Part shown: positions 10,545-20,175 of the stretch, piece by piece | How the letters are laid out: each line of letters opens with the position of its first letter | Numbering within the stretch: the stretch's first letter is position 1 | The notes under the pieces: model-generated | Told to the model about the DNA's origin: nothing | Database searches by the model: none | Seen by the model: the letters and a program-made list of their open reading frames with translations, nothing else | Source: Pyropia yezoensis | Lineage: Eukaryota > Rhodophyta > Bangiophyceae > Bangiales > Bangiaceae | Reading direction: 5' to 3' | NCBI GenBank assembly: GCA_009829735.1 | Contig: CM020619.1 | Span: forward strand, 15,381,816-15,445,815 | Length of the DNA stretch: 64,000 nucleotides | Program-made: the position numbers and the translations under genes

Positions 10545-11155
10545 ACCAAGAAACATATTTTTTATGCAAAGCCGGGCGGGCCCAAATTGAAAAGTATCTC
10601 TCACAATCCGTGGTTCTTTTGGATTGTAAGTGCGATAAAGCGCGCAGCCAGACGCGAAGCGGGTCGCAACGGCCACCGCCCCTCTCTCGTCAGCCTCTAG
10701 GGCCTTCACTGGGGGCCCTGGCGGCCGTCTGCGTGGGGTCACTGCTGCCGGTGTAATTGCAGGCATCATCATGAAAAGGGGGGGCGCTGCGTCGGAGCAG
10801 TGAGTCGGCTTCCGCGTCCTCACTGGCAAAACTGTGGATGGAGACCTGGGCAACGAAGACGTGAGACAGAAAGGTAGGGGCGGCAGATACCAGTTCTAGT
10901 GGCGCTGCGCGCGAGAGAGCGGTTGACCTTGAAAGGAAGTCCGCGTGCGGCCGCGGAGCAAGCAAGACCTACATAGAGAGTAAACAGTTTTCCTAATGAC
11001 TTTCTGTCTTACTTCCTTCCAGTTTTCAGGTAGGTATGTAAGTTTCCACAACAGTGGTCCCAGCGAGTGTAGACGTCTGTCATGCTCTGGCCACCGTCCT
11101 CGTATTATAACAAAGGTTATATTTATTTGTGTATTTTCCCTTCGGTATGCAAAAT
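10545..11155. other. Intergenic, between secreted-protein gene and tRNA
   Basis: Lower GC than the rest of the first 38 kb, especially 10980-11155. A minus-strand frame at 10690-10965 reads partly like protein but has no ATG. The A/T-rich 11100-11155 immediately precedes the tRNA gene. Nothing else is recognised. Confidence 0.4.
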
Positions 11156-11240
11156 GGGCCTGTGGCAAAATTGGATACCGCGCTTGACTACGAGCTACCG
11201 AGAGATCAAGAGATTGCAGGTTCGAGTCCTGCCAGGCTCG
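11156..11240 (+). tRNA. tRNA-Arg (anticodon ACG) with an 11-nt intron
   Basis: Acceptor arm GGGCCTG (11156-11162) pairs with CAGGCTC (11233-11239), discriminator G at 11240. T arm is GCAGG-TTCGAGT-CCTGC. The anticodon stem CTTGA/TCAAG (11183-11187 and 11206-11210) encloses an 18-nt loop. Read as CT-ACG-A plus A38, this gives anticodon ACG at 11190-11192 and an intron at 11194-11204, directly after position 37, the canonical place for nuclear pre-tRNA introns. The D arm starts with TGGC and ends CGCG; one pair (A12-C23) is imperfect. The body closely follows the eukaryotic tRNA-Arg(ACG) consensus. A TTTT at 11249-11252 is a good RNA polymerase III terminator. Confidence 0.9.
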
Positions 11241-11248
11241 GTCATTCC

Positions 11249-11252
11249 TTTT
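11249..11252 (+). terminator. Pol III TTTT terminator of the tRNA gene
   Basis: Four T residues eight bases after the tRNA discriminator base, where Pol III normally stops. Confidence 0.7.
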
Positions 11253-12731
11253 GGCCTGTGCTCTTCGTCACCACTGCAGTGGAGACACAGCTGGACAGCG
11301 TGTGTACCAAGAGATGCTGCGTGCTTGCCAGGAGATGCTCACCGGGAGATACTGCCTTCGTACCAGGAGATGGAATGTTGCGTGCGCCGCCCGAACGCCA
11401 GTCACATCCCGCACTCCCTTCCATCCTCACGAGAACGTATGCCGCCGCATCACCGCAAGCCGCAGCTGGCGAGCGTGCCGCGAAGTGCCGCAACCGCGCC
11501 GTCACGGTCACCCTCCACGCCGCCACTCAACACTCTAGGACCGCCCACATTGGGACGGTAACGACCAACAGCCGGCGCTTTTGCGCGGACCCCCCTTATG
11601 GATGCAACGAGGCGACCGCCCCCACGTGCGCTGCGGCGCGGCACCGGCACACGAAAAAGAGAGGGGGGATGCATGTGCCCAGCGGATCGCGTCGTCCACC
11701 ACCAGACCCCACACCGAGCACAACAGGAAGGGGGGGGCAAGTGGGTGGAGGGGGTTGAGGGACAGTACACGTAGCAGCCCCGCCTGTAGAAGCAGCACTT
11801 GGAGCCACCCGCGGGCATCTGTTCGCTGGCGTCGGCTGCGCGACGCCCCGCCAGCTTGGACGTCGTGCCGCCCGCTCATGGCGGCGGTCACACCAAAAGG
11901 GGAGAACAATAGCGCCAGTGCACAACCACAACGCTGACCGGCATACCGCGGGCACGGAAGCGCGGGGGGGGGGGGGGGGGGGGGGGGGGGTCGTTGCCGC
12001 CCCCCCCCCCCCCCCCCCCCCGAGCACCGTGTCCCCCCCCACCTCTCATCCTCCTCCCATCCGCACCAAGCCCTGTCGCCAGCACCGCGCACGGTGGTCG
12101 AGGCGGCGGCTGTACCGCCGGCATGCGCCGCCGCCCGCCAGCCGCCGCCAGCCGCCAGCCACCACCGCCACCCCCGGCCGCCGCCGTCGCTGCCTCCGCG
12201 GCAGCGACCGCGTGGGGGGCGCCCGGCTTGGGGGGGGGCACGCCGGGGCTCGGTGGGGGGGTGGCGTCGCTTCTCTGCGGGGCAGGCCACCGCGCACGCC
12301 TTGATGGAAAGCGGAGGGGGTGCTGGGGGATGGACGAAGAGGGGGGGGGGGGGAGAGAAAGAGGGAGGTGGATGTCCGCTGGCTCTGGGGCTCGTCCAAC
12401 CCTCCGCGTGCCGCCGCCGTCTCACCCAATCAGCGGGAGGCGGAGCGCAGCTCACGCAGCTCGACGCAGCCTGGCGCCAGAGCGCTCTGCTCGAGCAGGG
12501 CCACCGCCCCCTTCCCCATCGTGGGTTCACCACCCAGAGCTGCTGTCGAGGTGGGGGAGTGTTTAGTGCGGGAAGCCTTGGGCAGCTTGCCCGTCTGGTG
12601 GCGCAGCCCGTCGGCCGCCTACACGCTCCCGTCCACCTCCCCCCTCCGCCGCCTCCGACGCCCCGCTCCTCCCTTCTCCGCCCCTCCCCCCCTACGCTGC
12701 TGCTCTTGGTCGGCGGCCGTTGTGGGCAGCA
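11253..12731. other. Intergenic, low complexity
   Basis: Contains paired poly-G/poly-C runs (about 11969-11990 and 12000-12021) that could fold on each other, and CCG-rich sequence. The long frames here are Pro/Gly/Arg only. A short minus-strand frame near 12440-12620 (ending LRELRSASR) looks protein-like but is bounded by stops and lacks support. Confidence 0.4.
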
Positions 12732-12992
12732 ATGGCCGCCGCCGGGTGGGTGCCCCCGCCGCCGCTGTCGTTGCGGTCGGGCTGCCGGTCGGGGACGGCA
12801 GCGGCGGCAGCGGCGGTGGCGGTGGCTGCTCCCCCCGCCGCCACCGCCGCTCGGCTGGCCGTGGGGTGGCCCAGCGGCGGCGGGCTGCCGTGGGGGGGGG
12901 GGGCGCCGGCGGTGGTGCCTCGCCGCTGCCGCCGCCCCCTCTGCCGCAGGGCCACCCCCGTGGCGACGGGGGCGGCCGGGGGGGGGGGCGAC

Positions 12993-13061
<69 letters not shown>

Positions 13062-13613
13062 GCCCCCTCCCCCCCGTCGGCTTCGTTCTCCCTCCCGCCG
13101 GGCGTTACCATCCGCACCGCCACCGCCGATGACCTCCGCCCCATCCGCGCCTGGGCGGCCGCGGCGAGGATGAACCCGCTCATTGGCGGCGGCGACGGTG
13201 CCGCGGCGGCCTTTCTCGTGGCCGTGGACGCGGTGACGGGGGCGGTGGTCGGCGGGGGGCAGGTGCGCGGGGTGGGGGGGGGGCGCCGGGAGCTCGCCAC
13301 CCTCGTTGTGGACCCCACCCGCCAGGGGGAGGGGATTGGCGCCGCGCTCGTGCACCACCTGTTGGAGCGGGAGCGGGAGGCGGCGGCAGCAGCCGCGTCG
13401 ACGGCGGTGGCGGGGGGGGCCGAGGTGTTTTTGCTGTGCCTGGCCAGCCGGGCGCCCTGGTATGGCCGCCACGGGTTTGTGGTGGTGCAGGGGGGGGCGC
13501 TGCCGCTGGGCCTCCGCCTCGAGGCGGCGGCGGGGCAGGTGGTGGGACGTCTGGTTGCGGGGGAGGGGGTGGTGGCCATGCGCTGGCGTGGGGGGGGGGG
13601 GGGGGGGGGGTGA
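12732..13613 (+). CDS. GNAT-family N-acetyltransferase, possibly organelle-targeted
   Basis: Protein of 293 residues starting at the ATG at 12732. Residues 1-75 are Ala/Arg-rich with few acidic residues and could be a transit peptide; then come a long Ala tract and a GNAT fold from about 124 to the end. Visible GNAT features are the first strand and helix (VTIRTATADDLRPIR, then ARMNPL) and motif A, ELATLVVDPTRQGEGIG (residues about 187-203). Motif A has the Q/R-x-x-G-x-G acetyl-CoA pyrophosphate loop as RQGEGIG. Motif B follows with APWYGRHGFVVV, containing the usual WYGRHGF segment. It should transfer an acetyl group from acetyl-CoA to an amine; the substrate is unknown. The protein ends in a Gly run encoded by poly-G, so its exact end depends on the run length being right. 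Confidence 0.8.
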
Positions 13614-15457
13614 TGCCCGCCACTACCCGCCGCCGTGGATGGCGGTCGTGGAGGGGGGGGGGGCGGAGGCGATCGGTGGCGGCGGCGGTCAACCTGGTTG
13701 GATGGGGGGGGGAGGGGGGGGGGGGGCGCAGCATGGAGCGTGAGGACGGGGGATGGGGGAGGGGGGAGCGGCTTGCTCCCCAGCACCCTTGCTCGCCCTG
13801 CGCCGCCGCCAATCTTGCGTTCTACCCTACGAACACACGCCATGCCCCGAGTGCCGTGGGTTCTTGTGGACCATGGCGGGGGGGGTGGGGGGGGAGTGTG
13901 ATGGGGGTGTGTCGGTCGCCACGACAGCGGCGGGGGGAGGGCGGAATGGCGGTTGCCTGTTGCGGGCGAGGGCGGGGGGGGTGGTGGGACAGACGCTGCG
14001 GGCCCTTTGTATGCCCACAGGGAGAGAGTCGCAGCCGCCAAGTGCCAGTCCCTCCACACCATCCAGCGGGTGGGCGGTGCCTGCGGCGCGACGCTACCCA
14101 CCCCCCCCCCCCCCCCCCCTTCCGGCATCAGGGTCGCGATTGACACTGGCCGCCCTGGGGGGTGGTCACCCCCCCCCAGGGCGGCCAGTGTCCCCACGGT
14201 AAGGCGCCACGCTGAGCCGGCCACGTCAAGAAGGACAAGTGTAGTAGACGGAAATGGCCAAAGACCAAACACCCACCTGCGCGCGCCGATTGAGGTGTGG
14301 GGACAATAATTTTGGGGCGGCGGCCGAGCCGCCCGACCCCATCCGACTGCACCGACGGTGTCCCCCCCCTCCCGCCCCCCCTTCCTCCCACCTCGCGCCC
14401 TCGGTGACCGCCGCCGAGCCCCTCTGTCGCCACCGCGACGGCGGGGGCACCTAGACGTGTGTGTCACGTGCGTGGAACGGGCGCGAGCGCGGGGAAGGGG
14501 CGGCGGGGGCCCGGCTCCACCGTGCGTGTGGGGGGGGGGGCGGGCACGCGACCGCCCCCGCCCCTCACCGCCAACCGCCACCGCCACCGCCACCGCCAAC
14601 AGGGGGAGGGAGCGTGCTCACCCCGCCACGCTTTGATACCAGGGGTGACGGGGGGGAGGGGGGGGGGTAGCCGTTTGGGGCCCGCCGCCACGGCGGCCGT
14701 CTCCCCGGCGGCGCCACCCCCCGCACCGCCACCGTCTCTGCCGCCACGGCCAGGCCCCTGCGTTGGGTGGTCGCCAACGGCGCACCTTCCCCCCCTCCCC
14801 CCACCCCTTGGAGCCGTCCACGTGCCCGTCGCGGCCCGTCCCCACTGGCAGGAACGAGCGGTGGCGGTGGGAGGGGGGCACCCTCTGGCGTCGGGGGGGC
14901 GTGCGGTGAGGGGGTACGACGGGGGCGGATGCCGCAAACCCCTCTCGCCCACACCCTGTTCCGGTCGTCTGAGCGAGGGGCGGGCGGGCAGGAGGAGCCA
15001 AAGGCGGCGGGGCGCCGCCGCGGCCATGCCGCGCCCACCCGCCCCCGCGCTGCCCGCCTCGCAGCGCCGCGGGGCGCTTGCCACTGACCGTATCGGTGGG
15101 GGTGGGCGGCCGCCGTCGCAGGCAGTGTCGCGCGGCGCGGTCGCGGCGGGACTGCGGAAGCCCCTCCCCCCGCCCCCCCCCCCCGCGCCCCCTTCCTCGC
15201 TGACGCGGCTGCCGTCAAGACTGGGGTGGTGACCGGCGGGAGCCCGCCGCTCCCTGACCACCGCCGCCGCGGCGGGTGACCCGCCCCTGCCCCGCGGGCG
15301 TGTCCCGTGTCGTAACCCTTGGCGGCGGGTATCCGCCTCCCTCCCCCCCGCTCCCCCCCCGCCTCCTCTCCTCTCTCGCGCGTGTCCCCCGCGTGACCCC
15401 CCCCCGCCCCTTTCTCTTTTTGCTCTTCCCTCTCCAGTGGGAGCGGCGGCCGCGGCC
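13614..15457. other. Intergenic, low complexity, with a strong hairpin
   Basis: G/C homopolymers and short repeats; contains the inverted repeat at 14142-14192. A minus-strand frame across 13900-14420 has a protein-like stretch (WVFGLWPFPSTTLVLLDVAG) but is Pro/Gly-rich elsewhere and is not called. Just before the next gene, a pyrimidine-rich tract ending CTCCAG at 15437 looks like a 3' splice site, so the next gene may have a 5' untranslated or coding exon in this spacer. Confidence 0.4.
14142..14192. other. Perfect inverted repeat, 21-bp stem, 9-nt loop
   Basis: Left arm 14142-14162 (GACACTGGCCGCCCTGGGGGG) is the exact reverse complement of 14172-14192; loop TGGTCACCC. No coding sequence is convincingly attached. 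It would form a very stable RNA or cruciform hairpin. Confidence 0.85.
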
Positions 15458-17356
15458 ATGGCGCGGACGCCCTCGTCGGGGTATGGCCCCGGCGGCTCGT
15501 ACGCCCGCCGCTTTGGGAGCTCCTCCCCGGCGTCGACCCGCACCGCCGACGCAGAAGCTGCCGGCTGGGCCGCCGCCACTGCGGCAGTCACAACCCCATC
15601 GGCGGGTGGCAGCGGCGGCCGCTCCCTACGCCGCCCGGCAGGTACCCCCGCCTCGGCGTCAACCGCGGCGGCGGCGGCAGCAGCGACAGCAGCAGGTGCA
15701 GGCACCCCTGGCAGGCGGGTTGGCGTCACCCCCACTGGCAGTCGGAGCCTGCCACGCAGGGCGCGGGGGAGCACGCCGTCGGCGGCAGCGGCGGCGGCGG
15801 CGGCAGCGGCGGCGGCGGCATCGGCCGGCAGCGGTAGCGGCGGCGGCGGCGGCGGCGGCGGCCGCACCGTTGGCGGCCGGCGGCGGCTGTCGGACGGGGG
15901 CTTCGACCCGCTCTCGCCGGCGGGTGTAGCGGCGACCGCCGCTGCCGCCGCGTCGGCCGCCCGGGCCGCCCGGCTGGCGGCCATGGCGTCGGCGGCGGCG
16001 GGCTCCCCGGCGGCAGCCGACCAGGGTGTCCTCTGCGGGCGGGGGCCCCTCTTCTCCGCTGGCACCGTCTCTGGAGGGGTCGGCCGCGGCGGTGGTGGCG
16101 GCGGCGGCGGCGCCAGTGGCTGTGGTGGTGGTGGTGGGGGTGGGGGTGGGGGTGGGGGTGGGGGCGGTGACACCGGTGGCGGCGGCGGCGGCGGCGCCCA
16201 GCTGTCGGCCGGCGGGGGGCGGGCGCTGGCCAAGCGCCGGGCGGCCGCCGCGTCTGGCGCTCGCCGGGCCGCGACGGAGCGGGCGGCGGCGGCGGCGGCG
16301 GCGGCGGCCGCGGCGGCGGTGCTGGCCGCCCGGGCGCCACCGTCGCCGGCGCGACGCCTGGTGCCCCCGCGGGCGCGGCGGCTGGCGGGGGGGGCGGCGG
16401 GCCCGGTGACGGCGGCGGCCGCGCCGGCGGAGGGGGCGGGCCGGTCCGCGCTCAAGCCCCCACGGCCGGCGGGCGGCGGCAGCGGCTACCGACGGCTCCC
16501 CGGCAGGGTGGACCCGACGGGGCCGCCGGCGGCAGCGGCAGCGGCGCACTCGACAACGGTGGCAATGGCAACGTTGCCGGCGGCGCCGGCGTCGCCCGCC
16601 GGCACGCCCGCCGCCGGCACGGCAGCGGTGGCGGCGGGCGCCCGTCGGCGGTCGGCACGGCTTGCGCTACCGCCGCTTTACGTGGCCGCCGCCTCCCCCA
16701 CTCGGAGCATTGGTGGCGGTGGCGGCGGCGGCGGTGGTGGTGGTGGTGGCTTGTGGGCAGCCTCCCCGGCCGGGGCGGCGGCGGCCGATGACGACGACGA
16801 CGACGGGATGGGGATGGACAACCTGGACTGGGCGGACGCGTCCATGGACACCTCCCCGCTGGTGCCGGTGGCCGCCCCCACCGTCTCCGCCGTCCGGTCG
16901 TCGGCGCGGCTCGCCGCCCTGGCCGGCGGGGGGGCGGGCAAGCGGATGGCCATGGGCGGCGGGGTCGGCGTCGGCGGCGGCGGCGGCGGCGGCGTCGCCG
17001 CCGCCGGCACCCCCGGCGTGGGCTCCAAGAATGACGATGACCACCTGTGGCGGTCGCTCAAGGCCATGCGCGTCGAGGCGCCCACGTCTGCCCGGCGGGG
17101 CTTTGGCGGTGGTGCCGGCGGCGGTGGCGATGGCAGCGGCAGCGGCGGCTGTGATGGCGGCGGGTCGCGGCGGGTGACCACCCGGGGCGTCGACTGGCGG
17201 CCGACGCTCGGCCGGGAGGGGGAGAATGAGGTGGTGTGCGGGCGCCTGCGTCGGCGGGAGGGCCTCCCCGGCCGGGGGGTGCTGTCGGTGGCGGGGGGGG
17301 GGGGGCAGGGGGCGGATGGGGGGGGGGGGGGGGACCCCGCGGCCATGCAGGACTGA
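15458..17356 (+). CDS. Disordered Gly/Ala-rich protein with RSARL-type basic motifs, probably nuclear
   Basis: Protein of 632 residues; ATG at 15458 in a GCCATGG context, preceded by a 3' splice-site-like CTCCAG. Almost all of it is low-complexity Ala, Gly and Ser with scattered Arg. Recognisable segments are GRRRLSDGGFDPLSP; a basic Ala-rich block (about residue 240-300) of the form RRAAAASGARRAATERA; and RRRSARLALPPLYVA (about residue 397). An acidic block DDDDDDGMGMDNLDWADAS (about 445-463) is followed by VRSSARLAALAGGGAGKRMA (about 479) and DDDHLWRSLKAMRVEAP near 530. Repeated R-S-A-R-L motifs next to acidic and SP/TP sites are common in chromatin or cell-cycle proteins, but no family is recognised. 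The folded content is small, so the role is open. Confidence 0.5.
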   Translation: MARTPSSGYGPGGSYARRFGSSSPASTRTADAEAAGWAAATAAVTTPSAGGSGGRSLRRPAGTPASASTAAAAAAATAAGAGTPGRRVGVTPTGSRSLPRRARGSTPSAAAAAAAAAAAAASAGSGSGGGGGGGGRTVGGRRRLSDGGFDPLSPAGVAATAAAAASAARAARLAAMASAAAGSPAAADQGVLCGRGPLFSAGTVSGGVGRGGGGGGGGASGCGGGGGGGGGGGGGGGDTGGGGGGGAQLSAGGGRALAKRRAAAASGARRAATERAAAAAAAAAAAAVLAARAPPSPARRLVPPRARRLAGGAAGPVTAAAAPAEGAGRSALKPPRPAGGGSGYRRLPGRVDPTGPPAAAAAAHSTTVAMATLPAAPASPAGTPAAGTAAVAAGARRRSARLALPPLYVAAASPTRSIGGGGGGGGGGGGGLWAASPAGAAAADDDDDDGMGMDNLDWADASMDTSPLVPVAAPTVSAVRSSARLAALAGGGAGKRMAMGGGVGVGGGGGGGVAAAGTPGVGSKNDDDHLWRSLKAMRVEAPTSARRGFGGGAGGGGDGSGSGGCDGGGSRRVTTRGVDWRPTLGREGENEVVCGRLRRREGLPGRGVLSVAGGGGQGADGGGGGDPAAMQD

Positions 17357-19422
17357 CCTGCCAGGGAGGAAAGGGAGGGGGGGGGAGGGGGGGTGGGGTC
17401 TGGCTGGGGGTGGAAGGGGGGAGGTCGAGACCGCTGACGAGGCTGGAAGCGGTCGGTGGAAGGGGGGGGGGGGATGGGGGGAGGAGCGGCAGGCAGAGGA
17501 ACCGGGCAGGGCCCGCCGCCGGGGCACCCGGTCTGTGGGCGCCTCACCGGTACTGTACAGTCTGTAGGGGCGGCGCCGGGGGCTGCGCAGCGCAGCTGCG
17601 CGCGCCGCCGCTGGGAGGCCCCCCTGCACGGATGGGCGGGTCCACAGCGGCGGGCTGTGAGGTGCGCGGGGGCTGCTGGGTCTTGGACCATCACGAAACG
17701 TGCGCGCGCCCATTGAGGGGTCGATTAGACGTCTAATCACCTGTTGAGCTTCCAATGGGCGAATGGTGGGTCCCGTAACTGAGTCATTTTGGTGTCATTG
17801 AGAGGTGGGTTTAATGACCTTTCACAGGGCTAGGCTCAATGATCAGTCTGAGAGGGGAGAGTTCCGAGAGCGACCCCCCTCGCAGAATTATTTCCGTCAA
17901 AGACCAAGCCACGGCCTGCTGAGCAGTGGCGCCGTACCGCCCGCGTCCTGCGGGCTGTCTTTTTTGAGGGGCAGTGAGTGCAAGTCTCTTCGTGGCAGAA
18001 GGGTGCGGGGGGGGGCACGTCCACGCCGTGGTTATTGCGGCGTCACGCAGCGCCTCGGCAAAGCGTTGCTGACAACGGCACAGAAGAGGGGGGGACCGCC
18101 AACTGTGCGGGCACAACGGCCGCCAGCCCTCCGCAAGCACTTCGACTTGGTCGTGGGGCGCACGGCTCGTCGTCTCGAGGAGCGTGGGGTGTGGAAGGCG
18201 AGGGAGCTTGGGACAGCGAGGGGGGCACGGGAAGGGACGATGACGTTTGCGGCAGTGAGTTTTTGTGGGCGCATGCGGCAGTGCACTGCACGTGGGGAGG
18301 GAAGCATGGAGCGGAGGGTTCTGCACGGACCGCAGCATGGCAAGACTGGCATTAGTGACGGTGGATGCGAGGTTTGACCCGTGGAGGGAGGCGCCGCGCG
18401 TGTAGCTTGCTGGTCGGCGGTGCCCCCACCTCCGCGCAGCCGGCTGGTTCTCGCAACGCGTACATGTTGCTAGGGGCGGAGGGGCGGTAGGGACCTTGGA
18501 GACTGGAGTCTCACCGTAGGTGAGGGTGTGTGGGTAGGATATCATGCCCGTGGCCATGAAACATCTGCCCGTTCCGAAAAACGTGACCATTTAAAAGAAA
18601 AAAAACTAGGTGCCAATGGACCGAGCTGTCAGGGCACCATCAGGGCACCTCTCGTGGATGATGGGACCAAGGGATCCCTTAAAGGCATGCCTCATAATGG
18701 TTCCGTTAGATGGGGGCCTCAATGGTGTGGCGCATTTTACTGATGACTGGGGAGAGCTCCACAGTCCGCCTCCACCCCTCAAAAAAGAGTCTTGTTGTTT
18801 GTTGTTGCTCTTGCCCCCTCGTAGCGGTCGTGCCCTCGACGCGGTGCGCGCCCTTGGCGAGGGTTCCAAGGCAGGGCGCAAGGCAGGGCGCGGGGAACGG
18901 CCACAGCGAGCACGTATTTTTTCCGTGGAGGGGGGGGGGCCCAGGGGGGGACTCTGAAAAAGTATTCCCGCACCGCACCAGCGGGGCAGGCCCCCGTTTG
19001 GGGCGGCGGCGCTGCCAAATCACAGCACCCCGCCGCCGCGCTGACAGAGGGGGGGGGCGTTTCGCCCCGACAACCGCCGCCAGCGCTGGCAGCAGCGAGC
19101 TGCGGCCGCGGGCGCGGCAACTCAACTGCCCTGGCCACAGCCCCATCGGCAGCGGTGGGGGGTCCCCATCCGCCGCGGTGGCGGTCGCGTCCCGCGCTCG
19201 CTGCGGCAGCACCGGCGTGCCCCACGGGTTCTCCCCCTACTTACCGCCCCCTCTGCTGCCCCCCTCCCCCCCCCACCCCCCTCTTTCCCCATCCCTCATT
19301 CCGCCCCTCCCCGCCATCCCCCCTCCTTTGCTACCACCCCCATTTCCCCTCTCCCGTCCAGCTTCCCTCGCATTTCTGCTCCTTCCCCCCCCCCCCCCCC
19401 CCCCCCCCCCCCTTTTGGCCTC
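17357..19422. other. Intergenic, about 2 kb
   Basis: Left part G-rich. 17690-18600 has ordinary composition with no frame that looks coding on either strand (the best, 17805-18377 plus and 17811-18590 minus, overlap each other and match nothing). A perfect 16-bp palindrome lies at 17723-17738, with CATTGAG-like words repeated around it (17711, 17796, 17833 in reverse). A C-run of about 25 sits just before the next start codon. Confidence 0.4.
17723..17738. other. Perfect 16-bp palindrome GATTAGACGTCTAATC
   Basis: Self-complementary site with an AATII-like GACGTC core, in an otherwise unannotated spacer. It resembles a dimeric transcription-factor site (ACGT core as used by bZIP factors); no adjacent start codon supports a specific target. 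Confidence 0.5.
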
Positions 19423-20175
19423 ATGGCCGTATCCCCCTACGTACGGGCGCTCGCCGCCACGTCTGCCGCCTCTACCGCCGCTGCGGGGACGTACGTGGGG
19501 CTGCTGCCGCCCGACGCGCGGCCGCCGGGCCTCCGCGCCTGGCCGCCGCCGCCGCCGCGGCCGCCCCCCACCGGCGGGCGGGGCGACGCGCCGGGCGTGG
19601 CGCCGGCGCCGCCCCTCCCGCCGGGGGCGACAGCCGCGCCAACGGCGGCGGCGACCGGTGCTGCGGCTGCCGCCGCTGCCGCCGCTGCCGCCGCTGCCAG
19701 CGGCCGCGGCGGTCGTGGTTCCTTGACGGCCGCAGCGGCAGGCGGCGGCGGTGGCGGCTCGCCGGCGGCGGCCGACCCACCGCCGCTGGGGGTGGCTCCC
19801 CGCTCGGCCGACGGGCGGGCGGCGGCGGCGGTGGCGGGGCCCGTCGGCCTTGGCTTGGTCGTACCGGCGCGGGGGGCGGCGGCAGCTGCTGAGGGGATGA
19901 CACCGGAAGAGGCGGCCATGGCGGCGGCGGCGGCGGCGGTGGCGGCAGGCCAAGAACGGGAGGGGGCTCTGCCGCCCCCGGCCAGCGTTGACACGTCCCG
20001 ACGGGGCGGGCCCCCGCCGGGGCCCCGCTCCTGGTTCTTTACCGACGGCCTCCGCGTGCGGCGGCGGCTGACGCCGGCGGGCGCGGGGGGGGGGGGGGGC
20101 GAGGTGAGGGACAACGCTTTGGGGGGGAATCGGGAGGGTTGGGGGGGGGTGGGGGGGGATGATGGTTCGAGGTGA
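19423..20175 (+). CDS. Ala/Pro/Gly-rich hypothetical protein, probably first exon of a spliced gene
   Basis: ATG at 19423 after a poly-C tract opens a frame MAVSPYVRALAATSAASTAA that could be a targeting peptide or membrane helix, then Pro/Gly/Ala-rich sequence. A more ordered segment GPRSWFFTDGLRVRRRLTPA follows. The frame's stop at 20173-20175 overlaps a canonical 5' splice site, GAG|GTGAGT at 20171/20172, so translation probably continues after an intron. A weaker donor GAG|GTGAGG lies at 20103/20104. Candidate downstream exons exist (an acceptor at about 20897 and others near 21089 and 21195, with a stop at 21226-21228 in one consistent frame), but the model cannot be fixed by eye. No family recognised. 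Confidence 0.4.
   Translation: MAVSPYVRALAATSAASTAAAGTYVGLLPPDARPPGLRAWPPPPPRPPPTGGRGDAPGVAPAPPLPPGATAAPTAAATGAAAAAAAAAAAAASGRGGRGSLTAAAAGGGGGGSPAAADPPPLGVAPRSADGRAAAAVAGPVGLGLVVPARGAAAAAEGMTPEEAAMAAAAAAVAAGQEREGALPPPASVDTSRRGGPPPGPRSWFFTDGLRVRRRLTPAGAGGGGGEVRDNALGGNREGWGGVGGDDGSR

Noticed and set aside
11535-13472. 645-codon minus-strand frame (and 12692-14599)
   Set aside because: Overlaps the GNAT gene in antisense and consists of Arg/Pro/Gly runs; no ATG in a good context and no domain.
14464-16455. 663-codon minus-strand frame
   Set aside because: Antisense to the 15458-17356 gene; compositional Ala/Pro/Arg reading only.
17805-18590. Open frames of 190 codons (+) and 259 codons (-)
   Set aside because: Mutually overlapping, no recognisable segment, no support from context.
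20058-20085. 20-bp match CGGCGGCTGACGCCGGCGGG shared with about 24690
   Set aside because: Short and fully GC in GC-rich DNA; flanks do not extend the match, so a repeat family is not supported.
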